This document shows, one piece after another, positions 56,701 to 61,100 of a stretch of 64,000 bases of DNA. The notes under the pieces were generated by a model. That model had not been told where the DNA came from. It ran no database searches and saw nothing but the letters and a program-made list of their open reading frames with translations. The position numbers and the translations under genes were made by a program. The DNA comes from Saturnia japonica (Eukaryota; Arthropoda; Insecta; Lepidoptera; Saturniidae), in NCBI GenBank assembly GCA_033032175.1, contig CM065332.1, positions 2,341,501 to 2,405,500 on the forward strand, given 5' to 3'. The first letter of the stretch is position 1. Each line of letters opens with the position of its first letter.

Positions 56701-58850
56701 AAACCAAATAAAACCGATAGGTAAGGATTTATTATATTTTTTTTAATAAAAAAAAAAATTTTTATGTAAAAAAGATTTCAATGGTTTTTGTTTAACATAA
56801 CTCTGATTCAGTCGGTAGTAACTTTGTGTTCCATTCTCAGGGTTCAGTTTCTAAAAAGGATTAAAATGTGTCTATTATATATTATTGATTTCGAATTTGG
56901 TGTAACTTTTTTCTCGTCAGTAGATGTAATATATATTTTTTATCTTTATCAGGCCGAAGGTAAAAGACCTCTTGAATCACGAGTTCTTTGGAGAAGACAT
57001 TGGTATGAGGCTCGAGATTGTGGGTCAAGATCTGGACACCTCCTCCGACATTACTAAGATACAGTTCCGGCTGAAGATTATAGATCCTAAGAAACGGTAC
57101 ATATCTTGAATATTTTTATTTAATTTTAATTATATCCAATACCATGTTGTAGAATAGTACTTTATTTTATTCTTATAATTTAACTTCTAGAGCTGTTGGC
57201 GACAGAACTGTTATTTTCGTGTCTTATGTTAGGATATTATGTGATATTACTGTGTTTACGTGTTATGTACTATGTGTTACGATAAAATAGATTGATACAG
57301 ACAATATTATAGAGAAATGTTAGCGACTACGCTACATTATAAGTTGCATGTTATATATTAAGATGTATATAAATGATTATGTATTGTGTGTCACATATGT
57401 GAAAATAGAACTAATATAGAATATATTAATGCATAGAGTAAGCCAATAGAGTAAGGATATCAAATATTATAGAAACTTTACGAACGGAAAACAATGATGC
57501 CGCCCGTAAATTACATTGTTTTTGGCTTATGTACGGAATATATACTTGATGTATATTATATGTGAATATGTAATGGATAGGTAATACAAAAAGGAACATT
57601 TTGATATATGACATGTGTACATAAGATATATAATGAGAGAAATATAGAGAGATTAACAGGGCAACCAAAGCGAAAACTAAAGTTAAAACACGAAATAAAG
57701 CGGGGCTCTCTTTACGGTCACTACTACTTAACGAACTACTTAAGCTCGAAGAGGGGCCGTATGGGGCACGGCGCAATTCAACGAGTCAGCGAGTACAAGT
57801 AACAACAAGAAGAAAGCTTTGGTCGTCCTGCGAACAATCAGCAATCAAGATATCGACTTTCATTGAAGACCCGGCACCTCAAGCGGTCGTGCATTATTGC
57901 ACCCCCCGGACCTTCTCACTACTAACATCACGCAACCCACTGGCATCCGTACGGTATCTACGAGACGCATCCGGCGCAACAAAACGCCCGTCCAAACCGG
58001 GAAACGTCACCCCCCCCTCCCTCCCTCACGCAGATGGGAAGTGACGCGTACCCAACAAGAACAAATTAGCCATTTTCCGATAAACATAATTACAATATAC
58101 TACTACATTTAAGTTTATTTTTCTTCAATCTTTCAGAACTCTTACCTCGTTCTGAGTTCACAACTCCTTCTGCTATCATAACTCGTTCCGCGTTCGCAAC
58201 TCAATCTGATTTCATAACTTGTTCTACTTTCACAACTCGTTTCGTGTTCATAACTCGTTCTGCGTTCACAACTTGTTCTGATTTCATAACTCGTTCCACG
58301 TTCATAACTCTTTCTGCGTTCACAAATCATTCTGATTTCAACTTGTTCTGCTTTCATAACTCGTTTCGCGTTCATAACTCGTTCTGCGTTCACAAATCAT
58401 TCTGATTTCAACTTGTTCTGCTTTCATAACTCTTTCCGCGTTCACAATTCATTCTGATTTCATAGCTTGTTCCGCGTTCACAATTCGTTTTGCGTACACA
58501 ACTCGCGCGTTCTGCATATACTCGTTCGTGCGCATTGTGGATAATATTGTAACTTAACGTAATGTAATGTGTGAGGATATTTATTGCCTTTGAGATTTTA
58601 TTTGGTAATAGTAACCGACATTCTATGACCGCGGTAAGTAACGCAAGAAGTAAAATTGTCATGGTAATAATAATTTTTATTTTAGCTCATACACGCATAA
58701 AGAGAACGAAGCGATTCAATTCGAGTTCGACTTGGTGAATGACGACTGCGAAGAGGTCGCCAACGAAATGGCCAAGGCCGGTCTCATCATGGAGGAGGAC
58801 GCTAGGATCGTTACTAAGCTGCTCAAGTCTCAACTGATTAGTCTAGACAG
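23445..58850 (+). CDS. Wnk: WNK Ser/Thr protein kinase, multi-exon, continues past right edge
   Basis: Coding exons 23445-23744, 41400-41519, 42290-42421, 43884-44021, 46033-46129, 46466-46568, 48003-48105, 48358-48530, 49265-49375, 49522-49631, 49993-50150, 51047-51135, 51367-51510 and 53119-53283 join in phase to 647 residues. Exons 11-14 occur again at 55577-58850. The product phosphorylates SPAK/OSR1 (Fray) kinases to control cation-chloride cotransporters in the cytoplasm. WNK hallmarks: Gly-rich loop GRGSFKTVY with the catalytic Lys at about residue 311, Cys328 where other kinases have Lys, HRD at 425-427, DLG at 446-448, activation-loop serines 456 and 460, and an OSR1_C-like autoinhibitory domain from about 562. 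The long C-terminal part expected of WNKs is not in the window. Identification is strong. Confidence 0.93.
25650..26947 (-). mobile_element. Jockey-like LINE, 5'-truncated fragment
   Basis: GC-rich block read on the minus strand: the C-terminal part of a reverse transcriptase (26173-26946) followed by a GC-rich 3' UTR with the phrase 'ctcccaggaggaggggaacg'. The 5' junction is abrupt near 26947. The 3' end (about 25650) and target duplication were not resolved. Confidence 0.75.
26173..26946 (-). pseudogene. Jockey-clade reverse transcriptase, C-terminal fragment
   Basis: Open frame of about 250 residues reading [19 protein letters not shown], then [27 protein letters not shown] and [19 protein letters not shown], the RT thumb region of Jockey-type LINEs. 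The endonuclease and catalytic palm (FADD) are absent, so this is a dead 5'-truncated copy. The frame is still intact, suggesting a fairly recent insertion. Confidence 0.85.
26948..30428. other. Intronic stretch, WNK intron 1
   Basis: AT-rich. One repeat was recognised (29640-29880). Short open frames at 27781-27972 and 28513-28740 show no domain and are judged chance. Confidence 0.35.
29640..29880 (+). repeat. Interspersed repeat starting AACTAGTTGTGCCCC
   Basis: Begins 'actagttgtgccccacggtt', 'tcacccgtgttaaatt', later 'atagcctacaacattcctta', and ends 'aaaaattagtatag'. It is a longer copy of the TATAGCCTAT family, showing that the family starts with an ACTAG-GTGCCCC head. Confidence 0.6.
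30703..30718 (-). terminator. Histone-type 3' processing stem-loop in transposon 3' UTR
   Basis: The minus strand reads GGCCCTTTTCAGGGCC, a perfect 6-bp stem with a four-base UUUC loop, followed by ACATT. It lies about 35 nt after the transposase stop codon, the normal distance for histone mRNAs. This matches the metazoan replication-dependent histone mRNA 3' hairpin. An ATTAAA lies further downstream within the element. Function in 3' end formation is inferred. Confidence 0.7.
30753..32116 (-). pseudogene. Sailor-like transposase, frameshifted
   Basis: The N-terminal part (32116-31718) reads [14 protein letters not shown] and later [20 protein letters not shown], a helix-turn-helix. The middle (31717-31330) is broken by several frameshifts but keeps [18 protein letters not shown] with the first catalytic Asp near 31510. 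The second Asp is in [16 protein letters not shown] near 31250; the Glu is in [15 protein letters not shown] near 31006. Between them lies an extra segment ([14 protein letters not shown]...REELLRKVK). A run of ten A/T at 31087-31096 carries a one-base shift that separates the two halves. Ends with an acidic tail and TGA at 30753-30755. Confidence 0.83.
32148..34085. other. Intronic stretch, WNK intron 1
   Basis: AT-rich with one repeat (32936-33181). No gene was recognised; minus-strand 32693-32908 and plus-strand 32954-33188 frames are not supported. Confidence 0.35.
32936..33181. repeat. Interspersed repeat, 'ctactggacaaaggcctctt' type
   Basis: Contains 'ggacctactactggacaaag', 'gcctctttctcgtgggaagg' and, further on, 'ggtttcttcacgatactttc'. 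These phrases mark a widespread lepidopteran LINE-derived repeat; the last phrase is shared with 40497-40560. Confidence 0.6.
34088..34590 (-). mobile_element. Internally deleted Tigger derivative, 503 bp
   Basis: Perfect 21-bp TIRs identical to the 848-2813 element (34088-34108 and 34570-34590), TA flanks at 34086-34087 and 34591-34592. On the minus strand it keeps the first few codons of the transposase (near 34378), then jumps to the last ~20 codons, so about 1.46 kb is missing. It is a non-autonomous copy in the opposite orientation to the long one. Confidence 0.92.
34593..36068. other. Intronic stretch, WNK intron 1
   Basis: AT-rich. The part near 34710-34900 resembles the repeat at 61130-61320 ('cgttccgtaatcagccagtg'). 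Nothing else was recognised. Confidence 0.35.
36071..36899 (+). mobile_element. Shortened mariner element, 829 bp
   Basis: Imperfect inverted ends share 'gatctgtacc..taacttcgc' at the left (about 36091-36115) and inverted at the right (about 36860-36885). Apparent TA flanks at 36069-36070 and 36900-36901. It is about 450 bp shorter than a full mariner. Confidence 0.75.
36170..36860 (+). pseudogene. mariner transposase remnant
   Basis: The plus strand reads [20 protein letters not shown] (near 36408) with the first catalytic Asp, then a stop, [20 protein letters not shown] (near 36534), and [20 protein letters not shown] (near 36682) with the second Asp. The region that should hold the third Asp (PHPPYSPDLAP) is garbled. 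Multiple stops and frameshifts; a different subfamily from the mariners at 19474 and 44721. Confidence 0.8.
36902..37964. other. Intronic stretch with a GC-richer block
   Basis: AT-rich except for about 37257-37440, where 'cggcgctgagcgcacggtca' and 'cagcgcgacggacgagtgaa' lead into an ATG at 37341 with a 66-codon frame. No domain was recognised. It could be an alternative first exon or promoter of WNK, or a repeat; unsupported. Confidence 0.25.
37965..38582 (+). repeat. Repeat with four internal ~120-bp sub-repeats
   Basis: The phrase 'accgattttgatgaaatttt' plus 'acgggaag..ta.gt' recurs at about 38044, 38159, 38290 and 38406, with A-rich spacers between. It starts near 'gttctgtctgtacgtacagt' and ends 'gccgcgggcacaccgctaag|t', like other CTAG-ended repeats here. 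A single-unit relative is at 49726-49860 in WNK intron 10. Confidence 0.6.
38583..39332. other. Intronic stretch
   Basis: AT-rich, no recognised gene or repeat. Confidence 0.3.
39333..39630 (-). pseudogene. RTE-like LINE, C-terminal fragment
   Basis: The minus strand reads [20 protein letters not shown], then [21 protein letters not shown], then after a frameshift [17 protein letters not shown] and a stop at 39333-39335. The W-x-GH-x-x-R and RGR(P/Q) spacing is typical of the end of RTE/BovB-type reverse transcriptase ORFs. Confidence 0.72.
39640..40496. other. Intronic stretch
   Basis: About 39690-39790 carries a palindromic 'ggagatctgaaacagaagat / ctcc' and 'ccccgatggacctttaataa', probably another repeat tail. 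The rest is unassigned AT-rich DNA. Confidence 0.3.
40497..40925 (-). pseudogene. RTE-like LINE 3' end (second family)
   Basis: The minus strand reads [40 protein letters not shown] and [18 protein letters not shown], a C-terminal RT pattern common in lepidopteran RTE-like LINEs. After a stop it continues as a decayed 3' tail ending 'catcgtgatgaaaccttagc'. Frameshifted and 5'-truncated. Confidence 0.75.
41400..41519 (+). CDS. Wnk: WNK coding exon 2
   Basis: Forty codons, GGGCAG|ATG to AAG|GTATAT, phase 0 at both ends. Encodes a His/Ser/Lys-rich linker ([17 protein letters not shown]...). Its ATG could also act as a start for a shorter isoform. No known domain; supported by splice phase only. 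Confidence 0.75.
41520..42289 (+). other. WNK intron 2
   Basis: AT-rich intron, GT-AG; nothing else was recognised. Confidence 0.6.
42290..42421 (+). CDS. Wnk: WNK coding exon 3
   Basis: Forty-four codons, TCCAG|GTG to GTT|GTGAGT, phase 0. Encodes [20 protein letters not shown] and a serine/threonine-rich end. GC-rich at third positions compared with the flanks, which supports coding. The overlapping 130-codon frame 42280-42672 is a shadow. Confidence 0.8.
42422..43883 (+). other. WNK intron 3
   Basis: Contains an inverted repeat (42985-43099). Otherwise AT-rich without recognised genes. Confidence 0.6.
42985..43099. repeat. Long inverted repeat (hairpin)
   Basis: AACGTACAAATTTGTA (42986-43001) pairs with 43083-43098, and TATAAAGAAAATATAAAA (43011-43028) pairs with 43067-43084, with an offset on one side. 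The loop (about 43029-43066) is GC-rich. It could be a tiny MITE or a structured intronic RNA. Confidence 0.6.
43884..44021 (+). CDS. Wnk: WNK coding exon 4
   Basis: Forty-six codons, GTCGCAG|GCA to CTC|GTTAGT, phase 0. Encodes [17 protein letters not shown] and an acidic end ([12 protein letters not shown]). Pre-kinase linker with no known domain. Confidence 0.8.
44047..44410 (-). repeat. Interspersed repeat (reverse copy of 15851-16230 family)
   Basis: Begins 'actagctttgggcgcggctt' and ends with the reverse of 'ccgggtaatcttcgaaacgg'. It is inserted only 25 bp from the exon 4 donor. Confidence 0.7.
44525..44708 (+). repeat. SINE body, tRNA head lost
   Basis: Shares 'taaaacacccggcaaccttt', 'gtacagctctgcctaaccct' and 'tcggggaatacaggtgtgat' with the SINE family seen at 53634; the Pol III promoter boxes are missing, so the copy is 5'-truncated. 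Confidence 0.65.
44721..45982 (-). mobile_element. mariner transposon (third subfamily), about 1.26 kb
   Basis: The right end, read inward on the minus strand, is TTAGGTCGGGGAAAAAGTGT; the left end is TTGAATGGGGAAAAAGTTTC. TA lies at both flanks (44719-44720 and 45983-45984). Carries a minus-strand transposase remnant. Confidence 0.87.
44807..45825 (-). pseudogene. mariner transposase, stop and frameshifts
   Basis: Starts [20 protein letters not shown] with the N-terminal HTH ([18 protein letters not shown]). An in-frame TAA at 45598-45600 is followed in the same frame by the second HTH, the WVPHEL linker and ITGDEK with the first Asp (near 45365). The frame is then lost. [10 protein letters not shown] (second Asp) is near 45085, and [20 protein letters not shown] ends the protein at 44807. 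Confidence 0.88.
46033..46129 (+). CDS. Wnk: WNK coding exon 5
   Basis: 97 nt, TTTTACAG|GAA to AACG|GTATGA, entering in phase 0 and leaving in phase 1. Encodes [20 protein letters not shown] and a Gln/Pro-rich end. Confidence 0.8.
46130..46465 (+). other. WNK intron 5
   Basis: Short AT-rich intron, GT-AG; nothing else was recognised. Confidence 0.6.
46466..46568 (+). CDS. Wnk: WNK coding exon 6
   Basis: 103 nt, CATTTAG|GA to GGCAG|GTAAGC. Encodes [16 protein letters not shown], an acidic DDEEEP stretch and VSPCGR, leading into the kinase domain. Phases join exons 5 and 7 exactly. Confidence 0.82.
46569..48002 (+). other. WNK intron 6
   Basis: Contains decayed repeats, including one at 47225-47530. 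No coding signal. Confidence 0.55.
47225..47530 (+). repeat. Interspersed repeat ending in GACCGCTAG|T
   Basis: The 3' part reads 'aagtcgctggtcgaatttcg', 'accttagggcgaccgctagt'. An inverted copy is at 62727-63010. A segment with 'gcacggaagacagatttggc' is also shared. Confidence 0.7.
48003..48105 (+). CDS. Wnk: WNK coding exon 7 (ATP-binding lobe, catalytic Lys)
   Basis: 103 nt, TTGACAG|G to TTG|GTATGT. Encodes [20 protein letters not shown] followed by [14 protein letters not shown]. The Lys of GSFK (about residue 311) sits in the Gly-rich loop, and Cys328 replaces the usual strand-3 Lys, the defining WNK feature. Confidence 0.95.
48358..48530 (+). CDS. Wnk: WNK coding exon 8 (alpha-C, N-lobe)
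   Basis: 173 nt, TTTGCAG|GAG to AAAGC|GTGAGT. Encodes [20 protein letters not shown], the alpha-C helix, then [15 protein letters not shown] and [11 protein letters not shown] at the hinge. A close match to animal WNKs. Confidence 0.95.
48531..49264 (+). other. WNK intron 8
   Basis: Intronic, nothing recognised. The 48880-49080 part is GC-richer ('gcgtctgcgcttgcgttggc') and may be a repeat. Confidence 0.45.
49265..49375 (+). CDS. Wnk: WNK coding exon 9
   Basis: 111 nt, CTTTCAG|G to CACAG|GTAATA. Encodes [20 protein letters not shown] and [16 protein letters not shown], ending one base short of the Arg of the HRD motif. Confidence 0.94.
49522..49631 (+). CDS. Wnk: WNK coding exon 10 (catalytic loop, DLG, activation loop)
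   Basis: 110 nt, TACAG|A to ATCG|GTTAGT. Encodes (R)[20 protein letters not shown] and [16 protein letters not shown]. Catalytic Asp about 427, metal-binding Asp about 446, Leu in place of Phe in DFG as in all WNKs (part of the chloride site), and the two activation-loop serines. Its phase-1 donor can in principle join either copy of exon 11. Confidence 0.94.
49993..50150 (+). CDS. Wnk: WNK coding exon 11, copy 1 (subdomains VIII-X)
   Basis: 158 nt, CGGTTAG|GT to TCG|GTACGT, phase 1 in and 0 out. Encodes [20 protein letters not shown] followed by [20 protein letters not shown], the APE motif and F helix. Confidence 0.93.
50261..50613 (+). repeat. Interspersed repeat, ACTAGCGGATCCGAC type (unit 1)
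   Basis: Starts 'actagcggatccgacatatt', contains 'ggtcaaaatcgttccagcct' and 'tacggaggagttcagtgcag', and ends in (AT)n and 'aaagat'. A common lepidopteran repeat, probably LINE-derived. Confidence 0.7.
51047..51135 (+). CDS. Wnk: WNK coding exon 12, copy 1
   Basis: 89 nt, TTGATAG|GGT to GATAG|GTAAGG. Encodes [19 protein letters not shown] and [10 protein letters not shown], helices G-H of the kinase C-lobe. Confidence 0.93.
51367..51510 (+). CDS. Wnk: WNK coding exon 13, copy 1 (kinase end, autoinhibitory start)
   Basis: 144 nt, TTATCAG|G to AAACG|GTACAT. Encodes [15 protein letters not shown], the last kinase helix, then [10 protein letters not shown] and [13 protein letters not shown], the start of the OSR1_C-like autoinhibitory domain. 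The overlapping 51202-51471 frame is a shadow. Confidence 0.93.
52160..52500 (+). other. GC-rich block of unknown identity in WNK intron 13 (unit 1)
   Basis: Abruptly GC-richer than its flanks ('gaagaggggccgtatggggc', 'gaagacccggcacctcaagc', 'gaaacgtcaccccccctccc'). It ends just before the 18-bp minisatellite. It resembles a retroelement UTR or LTR, but no ends or ORF could be fixed. Repeated at 57746-58086. Confidence 0.35.
52551..52950 (+). repeat. 18-bp minisatellite (unit 1), about 21 units
   Basis: Units such as AACTCGTTCTGCGTTCAC and AACTTGTTCTGATTTCAT repeat head to tail. Because 18 is divisible by three, the minus strand gives a false 179-residue ORF made of repeating [14 protein letters not shown] hexapeptides. 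Confidence 0.9.
53119..53283 (+). CDS. Wnk: WNK coding exon 14, copy 1 (autoinhibitory domain)
   Basis: 165 nt, TTTTAG|C to GACAG|GTGAGG. Encodes [20 protein letters not shown] and [14 protein letters not shown], the second half of the OSR1_C-like (PF2) domain. It leaves in phase 2; the next exon is not in the window. Confidence 0.92.
53634..53820 (-). repeat. tRNA-derived SINE (unit 1)
   Basis: The minus strand has A box TTAGCATAGTGAT and B box GGGTTCGATTCCCAGG, then the body with 'aaaacacccggcggattgtg' and 'acacctctgcc'. Likely transcribed by Pol III when young. Confidence 0.8.
54340..54560 (+). repeat. TATAGCCTAT-family repeat (unit 1)
   Basis: Reads 'gtgccccacgctttcactgg', 'tatagcctatgttattcact' and 'cagtccagtagtttttgagt'. 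Same family as 29640-29880. Confidence 0.6.
55577..55734 (+). CDS. Wnk: WNK exon 11, copy 2
   Basis: Same length and splice sites as 49993-50150, with one synonymous change (GGA to GGG in the ATGEYPY stretch). It can follow exon 10 in phase but cannot follow exon 14 copy 1 in phase. Confidence 0.85.
55846..56200 (+). repeat. Interspersed repeat, ACTAGCGGATCCGAC type (unit 2)
   Basis: Duplicate of 50261-50613; the (AT)n tail is two bases longer. Confidence 0.7.
56632..56720 (+). CDS. Wnk: WNK exon 12, copy 2
   Basis: Identical in coding sequence and splice sites to 51047-51135. Confidence 0.85.
56953..57096 (+). CDS. Wnk: WNK exon 13, copy 2
   Basis: Identical in coding sequence and splice sites to 51367-51510. 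Confidence 0.85.
57746..58086 (+). other. GC-rich block of unknown identity (unit 2)
   Basis: Duplicate of 52160-52500 with small indels in the G and C runs. Confidence 0.35.
58137..58516 (+). repeat. 18-bp minisatellite (unit 2), one unit fewer
   Basis: Same array as 52551-52950; three units of copy 1 are replaced by two different ones near 58399-58432. Confidence 0.9.
58686..58850 (+). CDS. Wnk: WNK exon 14, copy 2
   Basis: Same as 53119-53283 with one synonymous change (ACC to ACT in RIVTKLL). Donor GACAG|GTGAGG kept, phase 2 out. Confidence 0.85.
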
Positions 58851-59201
58851 GTGAGGGTCTTATTTATCCTTTATCACAGGCTCGTACGGGCTTATTGTTT
58901 AGACAACATACAATGTGCATTTACATGTAGTTAAATATGTTAATTGAATATTTTATCATGAGTCCAAAGTATTTCGTTTTTAATTTTCAAACAAACTAAA
59001 TCCTATAGAACAGCATAACATTAGAATATACTGTATGTTTACTGTGAACCACGGTTTTTGTTGTTTTTTTGTAACATGCGTTAATTTTTGCATCCCTCTT
59101 TTTCTTTTCGGCTTCATTAAAACATCTTGTCACTTGTGCTCTGGTCATTTTATTTTTCTTGTTGATTTTTTATGTACCTGTAATTCTAAAATGATTTTAT
59201 A

Positions 59202-59388
59202 GGCAGAGGTGTACTAATGTACACCCACAATCCGCCGGGTGTTTTTAGATCCCATGGAATAGGGGACGAACCTAAATTCAAACTCCGAACTGCTACTGTG
59301 AATTTCATAGAACACTGCTCGGCCTGGGAATCGAACCCAGGACCTCGAGCATAGCAGTCTGCTTATGATCACTATGCTAATGAGTCTT
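59202..59388 (-). repeat. tRNA-derived SINE (unit 2)
   Basis: Duplicate of 53634-53820 with a few substitutions and a small deletion near the A/B box spacer. Confidence 0.8.
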
Positions 59389-59919
59389 GAAATACTCACC
59401 TAAGTTGACAAGCAAGATGTATAATTATTGTGACTTAGGACTTTGGACACATATTGCAAGATTTGTAGGGATAGTTATGTCGAGCAAATATGAATACTTA
59501 GCGAAAACAAATACTATCATTATTTACAATACAAAAGGGACGGGTAAGCAAGATCCATGAAATGAGCTCTGAATGTCTCAGTAAACAAATGTATCAAAGA
59601 ATTTACCTTATCGGTTTTCATGTGACCACAGGCAGGACAATTTATTTAACTAAAGTTTTCGTTTATTTAGTGCCATCTTCACTTAACTGATTTCTCTGAA
59701 TGGTAGCGTAGTGAATTGCTATTAATTTTTTTACAAAATGTATTGTAATTTTAGCCATTTCAATTTTTGTATTTATTTATCGGAAATATACCTAACTTTT
59801 TTTATAGTAAGTAGCACGGTATAGTTACGCCATTGTGACTGGGGATGGTATAATTCAAAAATAGTGGTGACCACCGCGAGTGCCGTTGTCATGAACTGAA
59901 TATATACTGGCTGTGCTAA

Positions 59920-60145
59920 CTGTGCCCCACGCTTTCACTGGTTTTAATTTTATACGATAAACATCGCCAACGCATTCAGGGAATAAATTAATATTTCATA
60001 TTATAATATAGCCTATGTTATTCACTGATACTGCAGCTTTATATCGGTGAAATAATTTTTGAAATCAGTCCAGTAGTTTTTGAGTTTATCCATTACAAAG
60101 AAATAAAAAGTCAAATCTTTCCTCTTTATGATATTGGTATAGAAA
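59920..60145 (+). repeat. TATAGCCTAT-family repeat (unit 2)
   Basis: Duplicate of 54340-54560. Confidence 0.6.
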
Positions 60146-61100
60146 ACAATAGCACGTGCCTTACCACACTGCAACGTACTTTTAGGAATATACAACTTCA
60201 CCAAGTAAAAGGCAACGCCGACTTTGACACAATGTAACAACAAGGTTTTATAAAATCAATGGCACCTAGACAGTTCGCGTACTCTACTTCCGAGTGTACC
60301 AAGGAAGAAAGCGTATTTAAATTATCATGTATCAATGATCATTACCGATAATAAAGAAAAGAGTTATTCCTATGATAATTTGTTATTTTTACTAAGAAAT
60401 GTTTTGCTTGAAATCGTATTGAATGTACTACAAAGAAAGCATCGCTCTGTCACGAAAACACACGACTTGCACGCGATCCAGCTTGCCGCTAAACTATAAC
60501 GTAAACTAATTTGTTTATTACATTTCTGTTGTTTTTTTTTTGCATTTGATATTAGGTAAATAATAATAGTTTTACTTATATAAATAAAATGTTTGATGTT
60601 TTGCCTCTGTACGCCCATCACGCAGAAACTAATGTATAGATTTTGATCAGTTTTGTTTTGTTTTACTCCTTAGACGCTTTGCCCTTATTGTCACGATGTC
60701 TATATTCAATAAAAAGTTATTTATATATGACACAGGCTACCTTATGTTGCGAAAATAAAACTTGAAGGGATGAAATAAGGCATGAAAGTTTGTATGAAGA
60801 ACCCATCAAACCAATTTTGATGAGTTTTGGTATTGATAATATTATGCTGCCTTTTGTCGCGAAGATAAAATTTGAAAGGATGAAATAGGGGATGAAAGTT
60901 TGTATGAAGAACCCATCATGTCTCAAATTAGGGATATGAAAATACATATTTATTATTTTGGTAATAAATAAAAGGGGTTTCACGTTTTTCAAAAAACCTT
61001 CCCGCAAGCCGGTACATTAAAGGATGATTTTAATAATTTTTTTAAGTTTTATTATTACGGTTAATGTGTTAGATTCATATTGGCATATAATTACAATACC

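Larger units (their letters stand above)
55521..61100 (+). repeat. Tandem duplication unit 2 (5580 bp)
   Basis: Head-to-tail copy of 49937-55520. Exons differ by two synonymous changes in 556 bp. Introns differ by scattered SNPs and small indels, mostly in homopolymers and the minisatellite. The last ~600 bp is clearly more diverged than the rest. The unit ends at ACC before 'atatacatag'. Confidence 0.93.
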
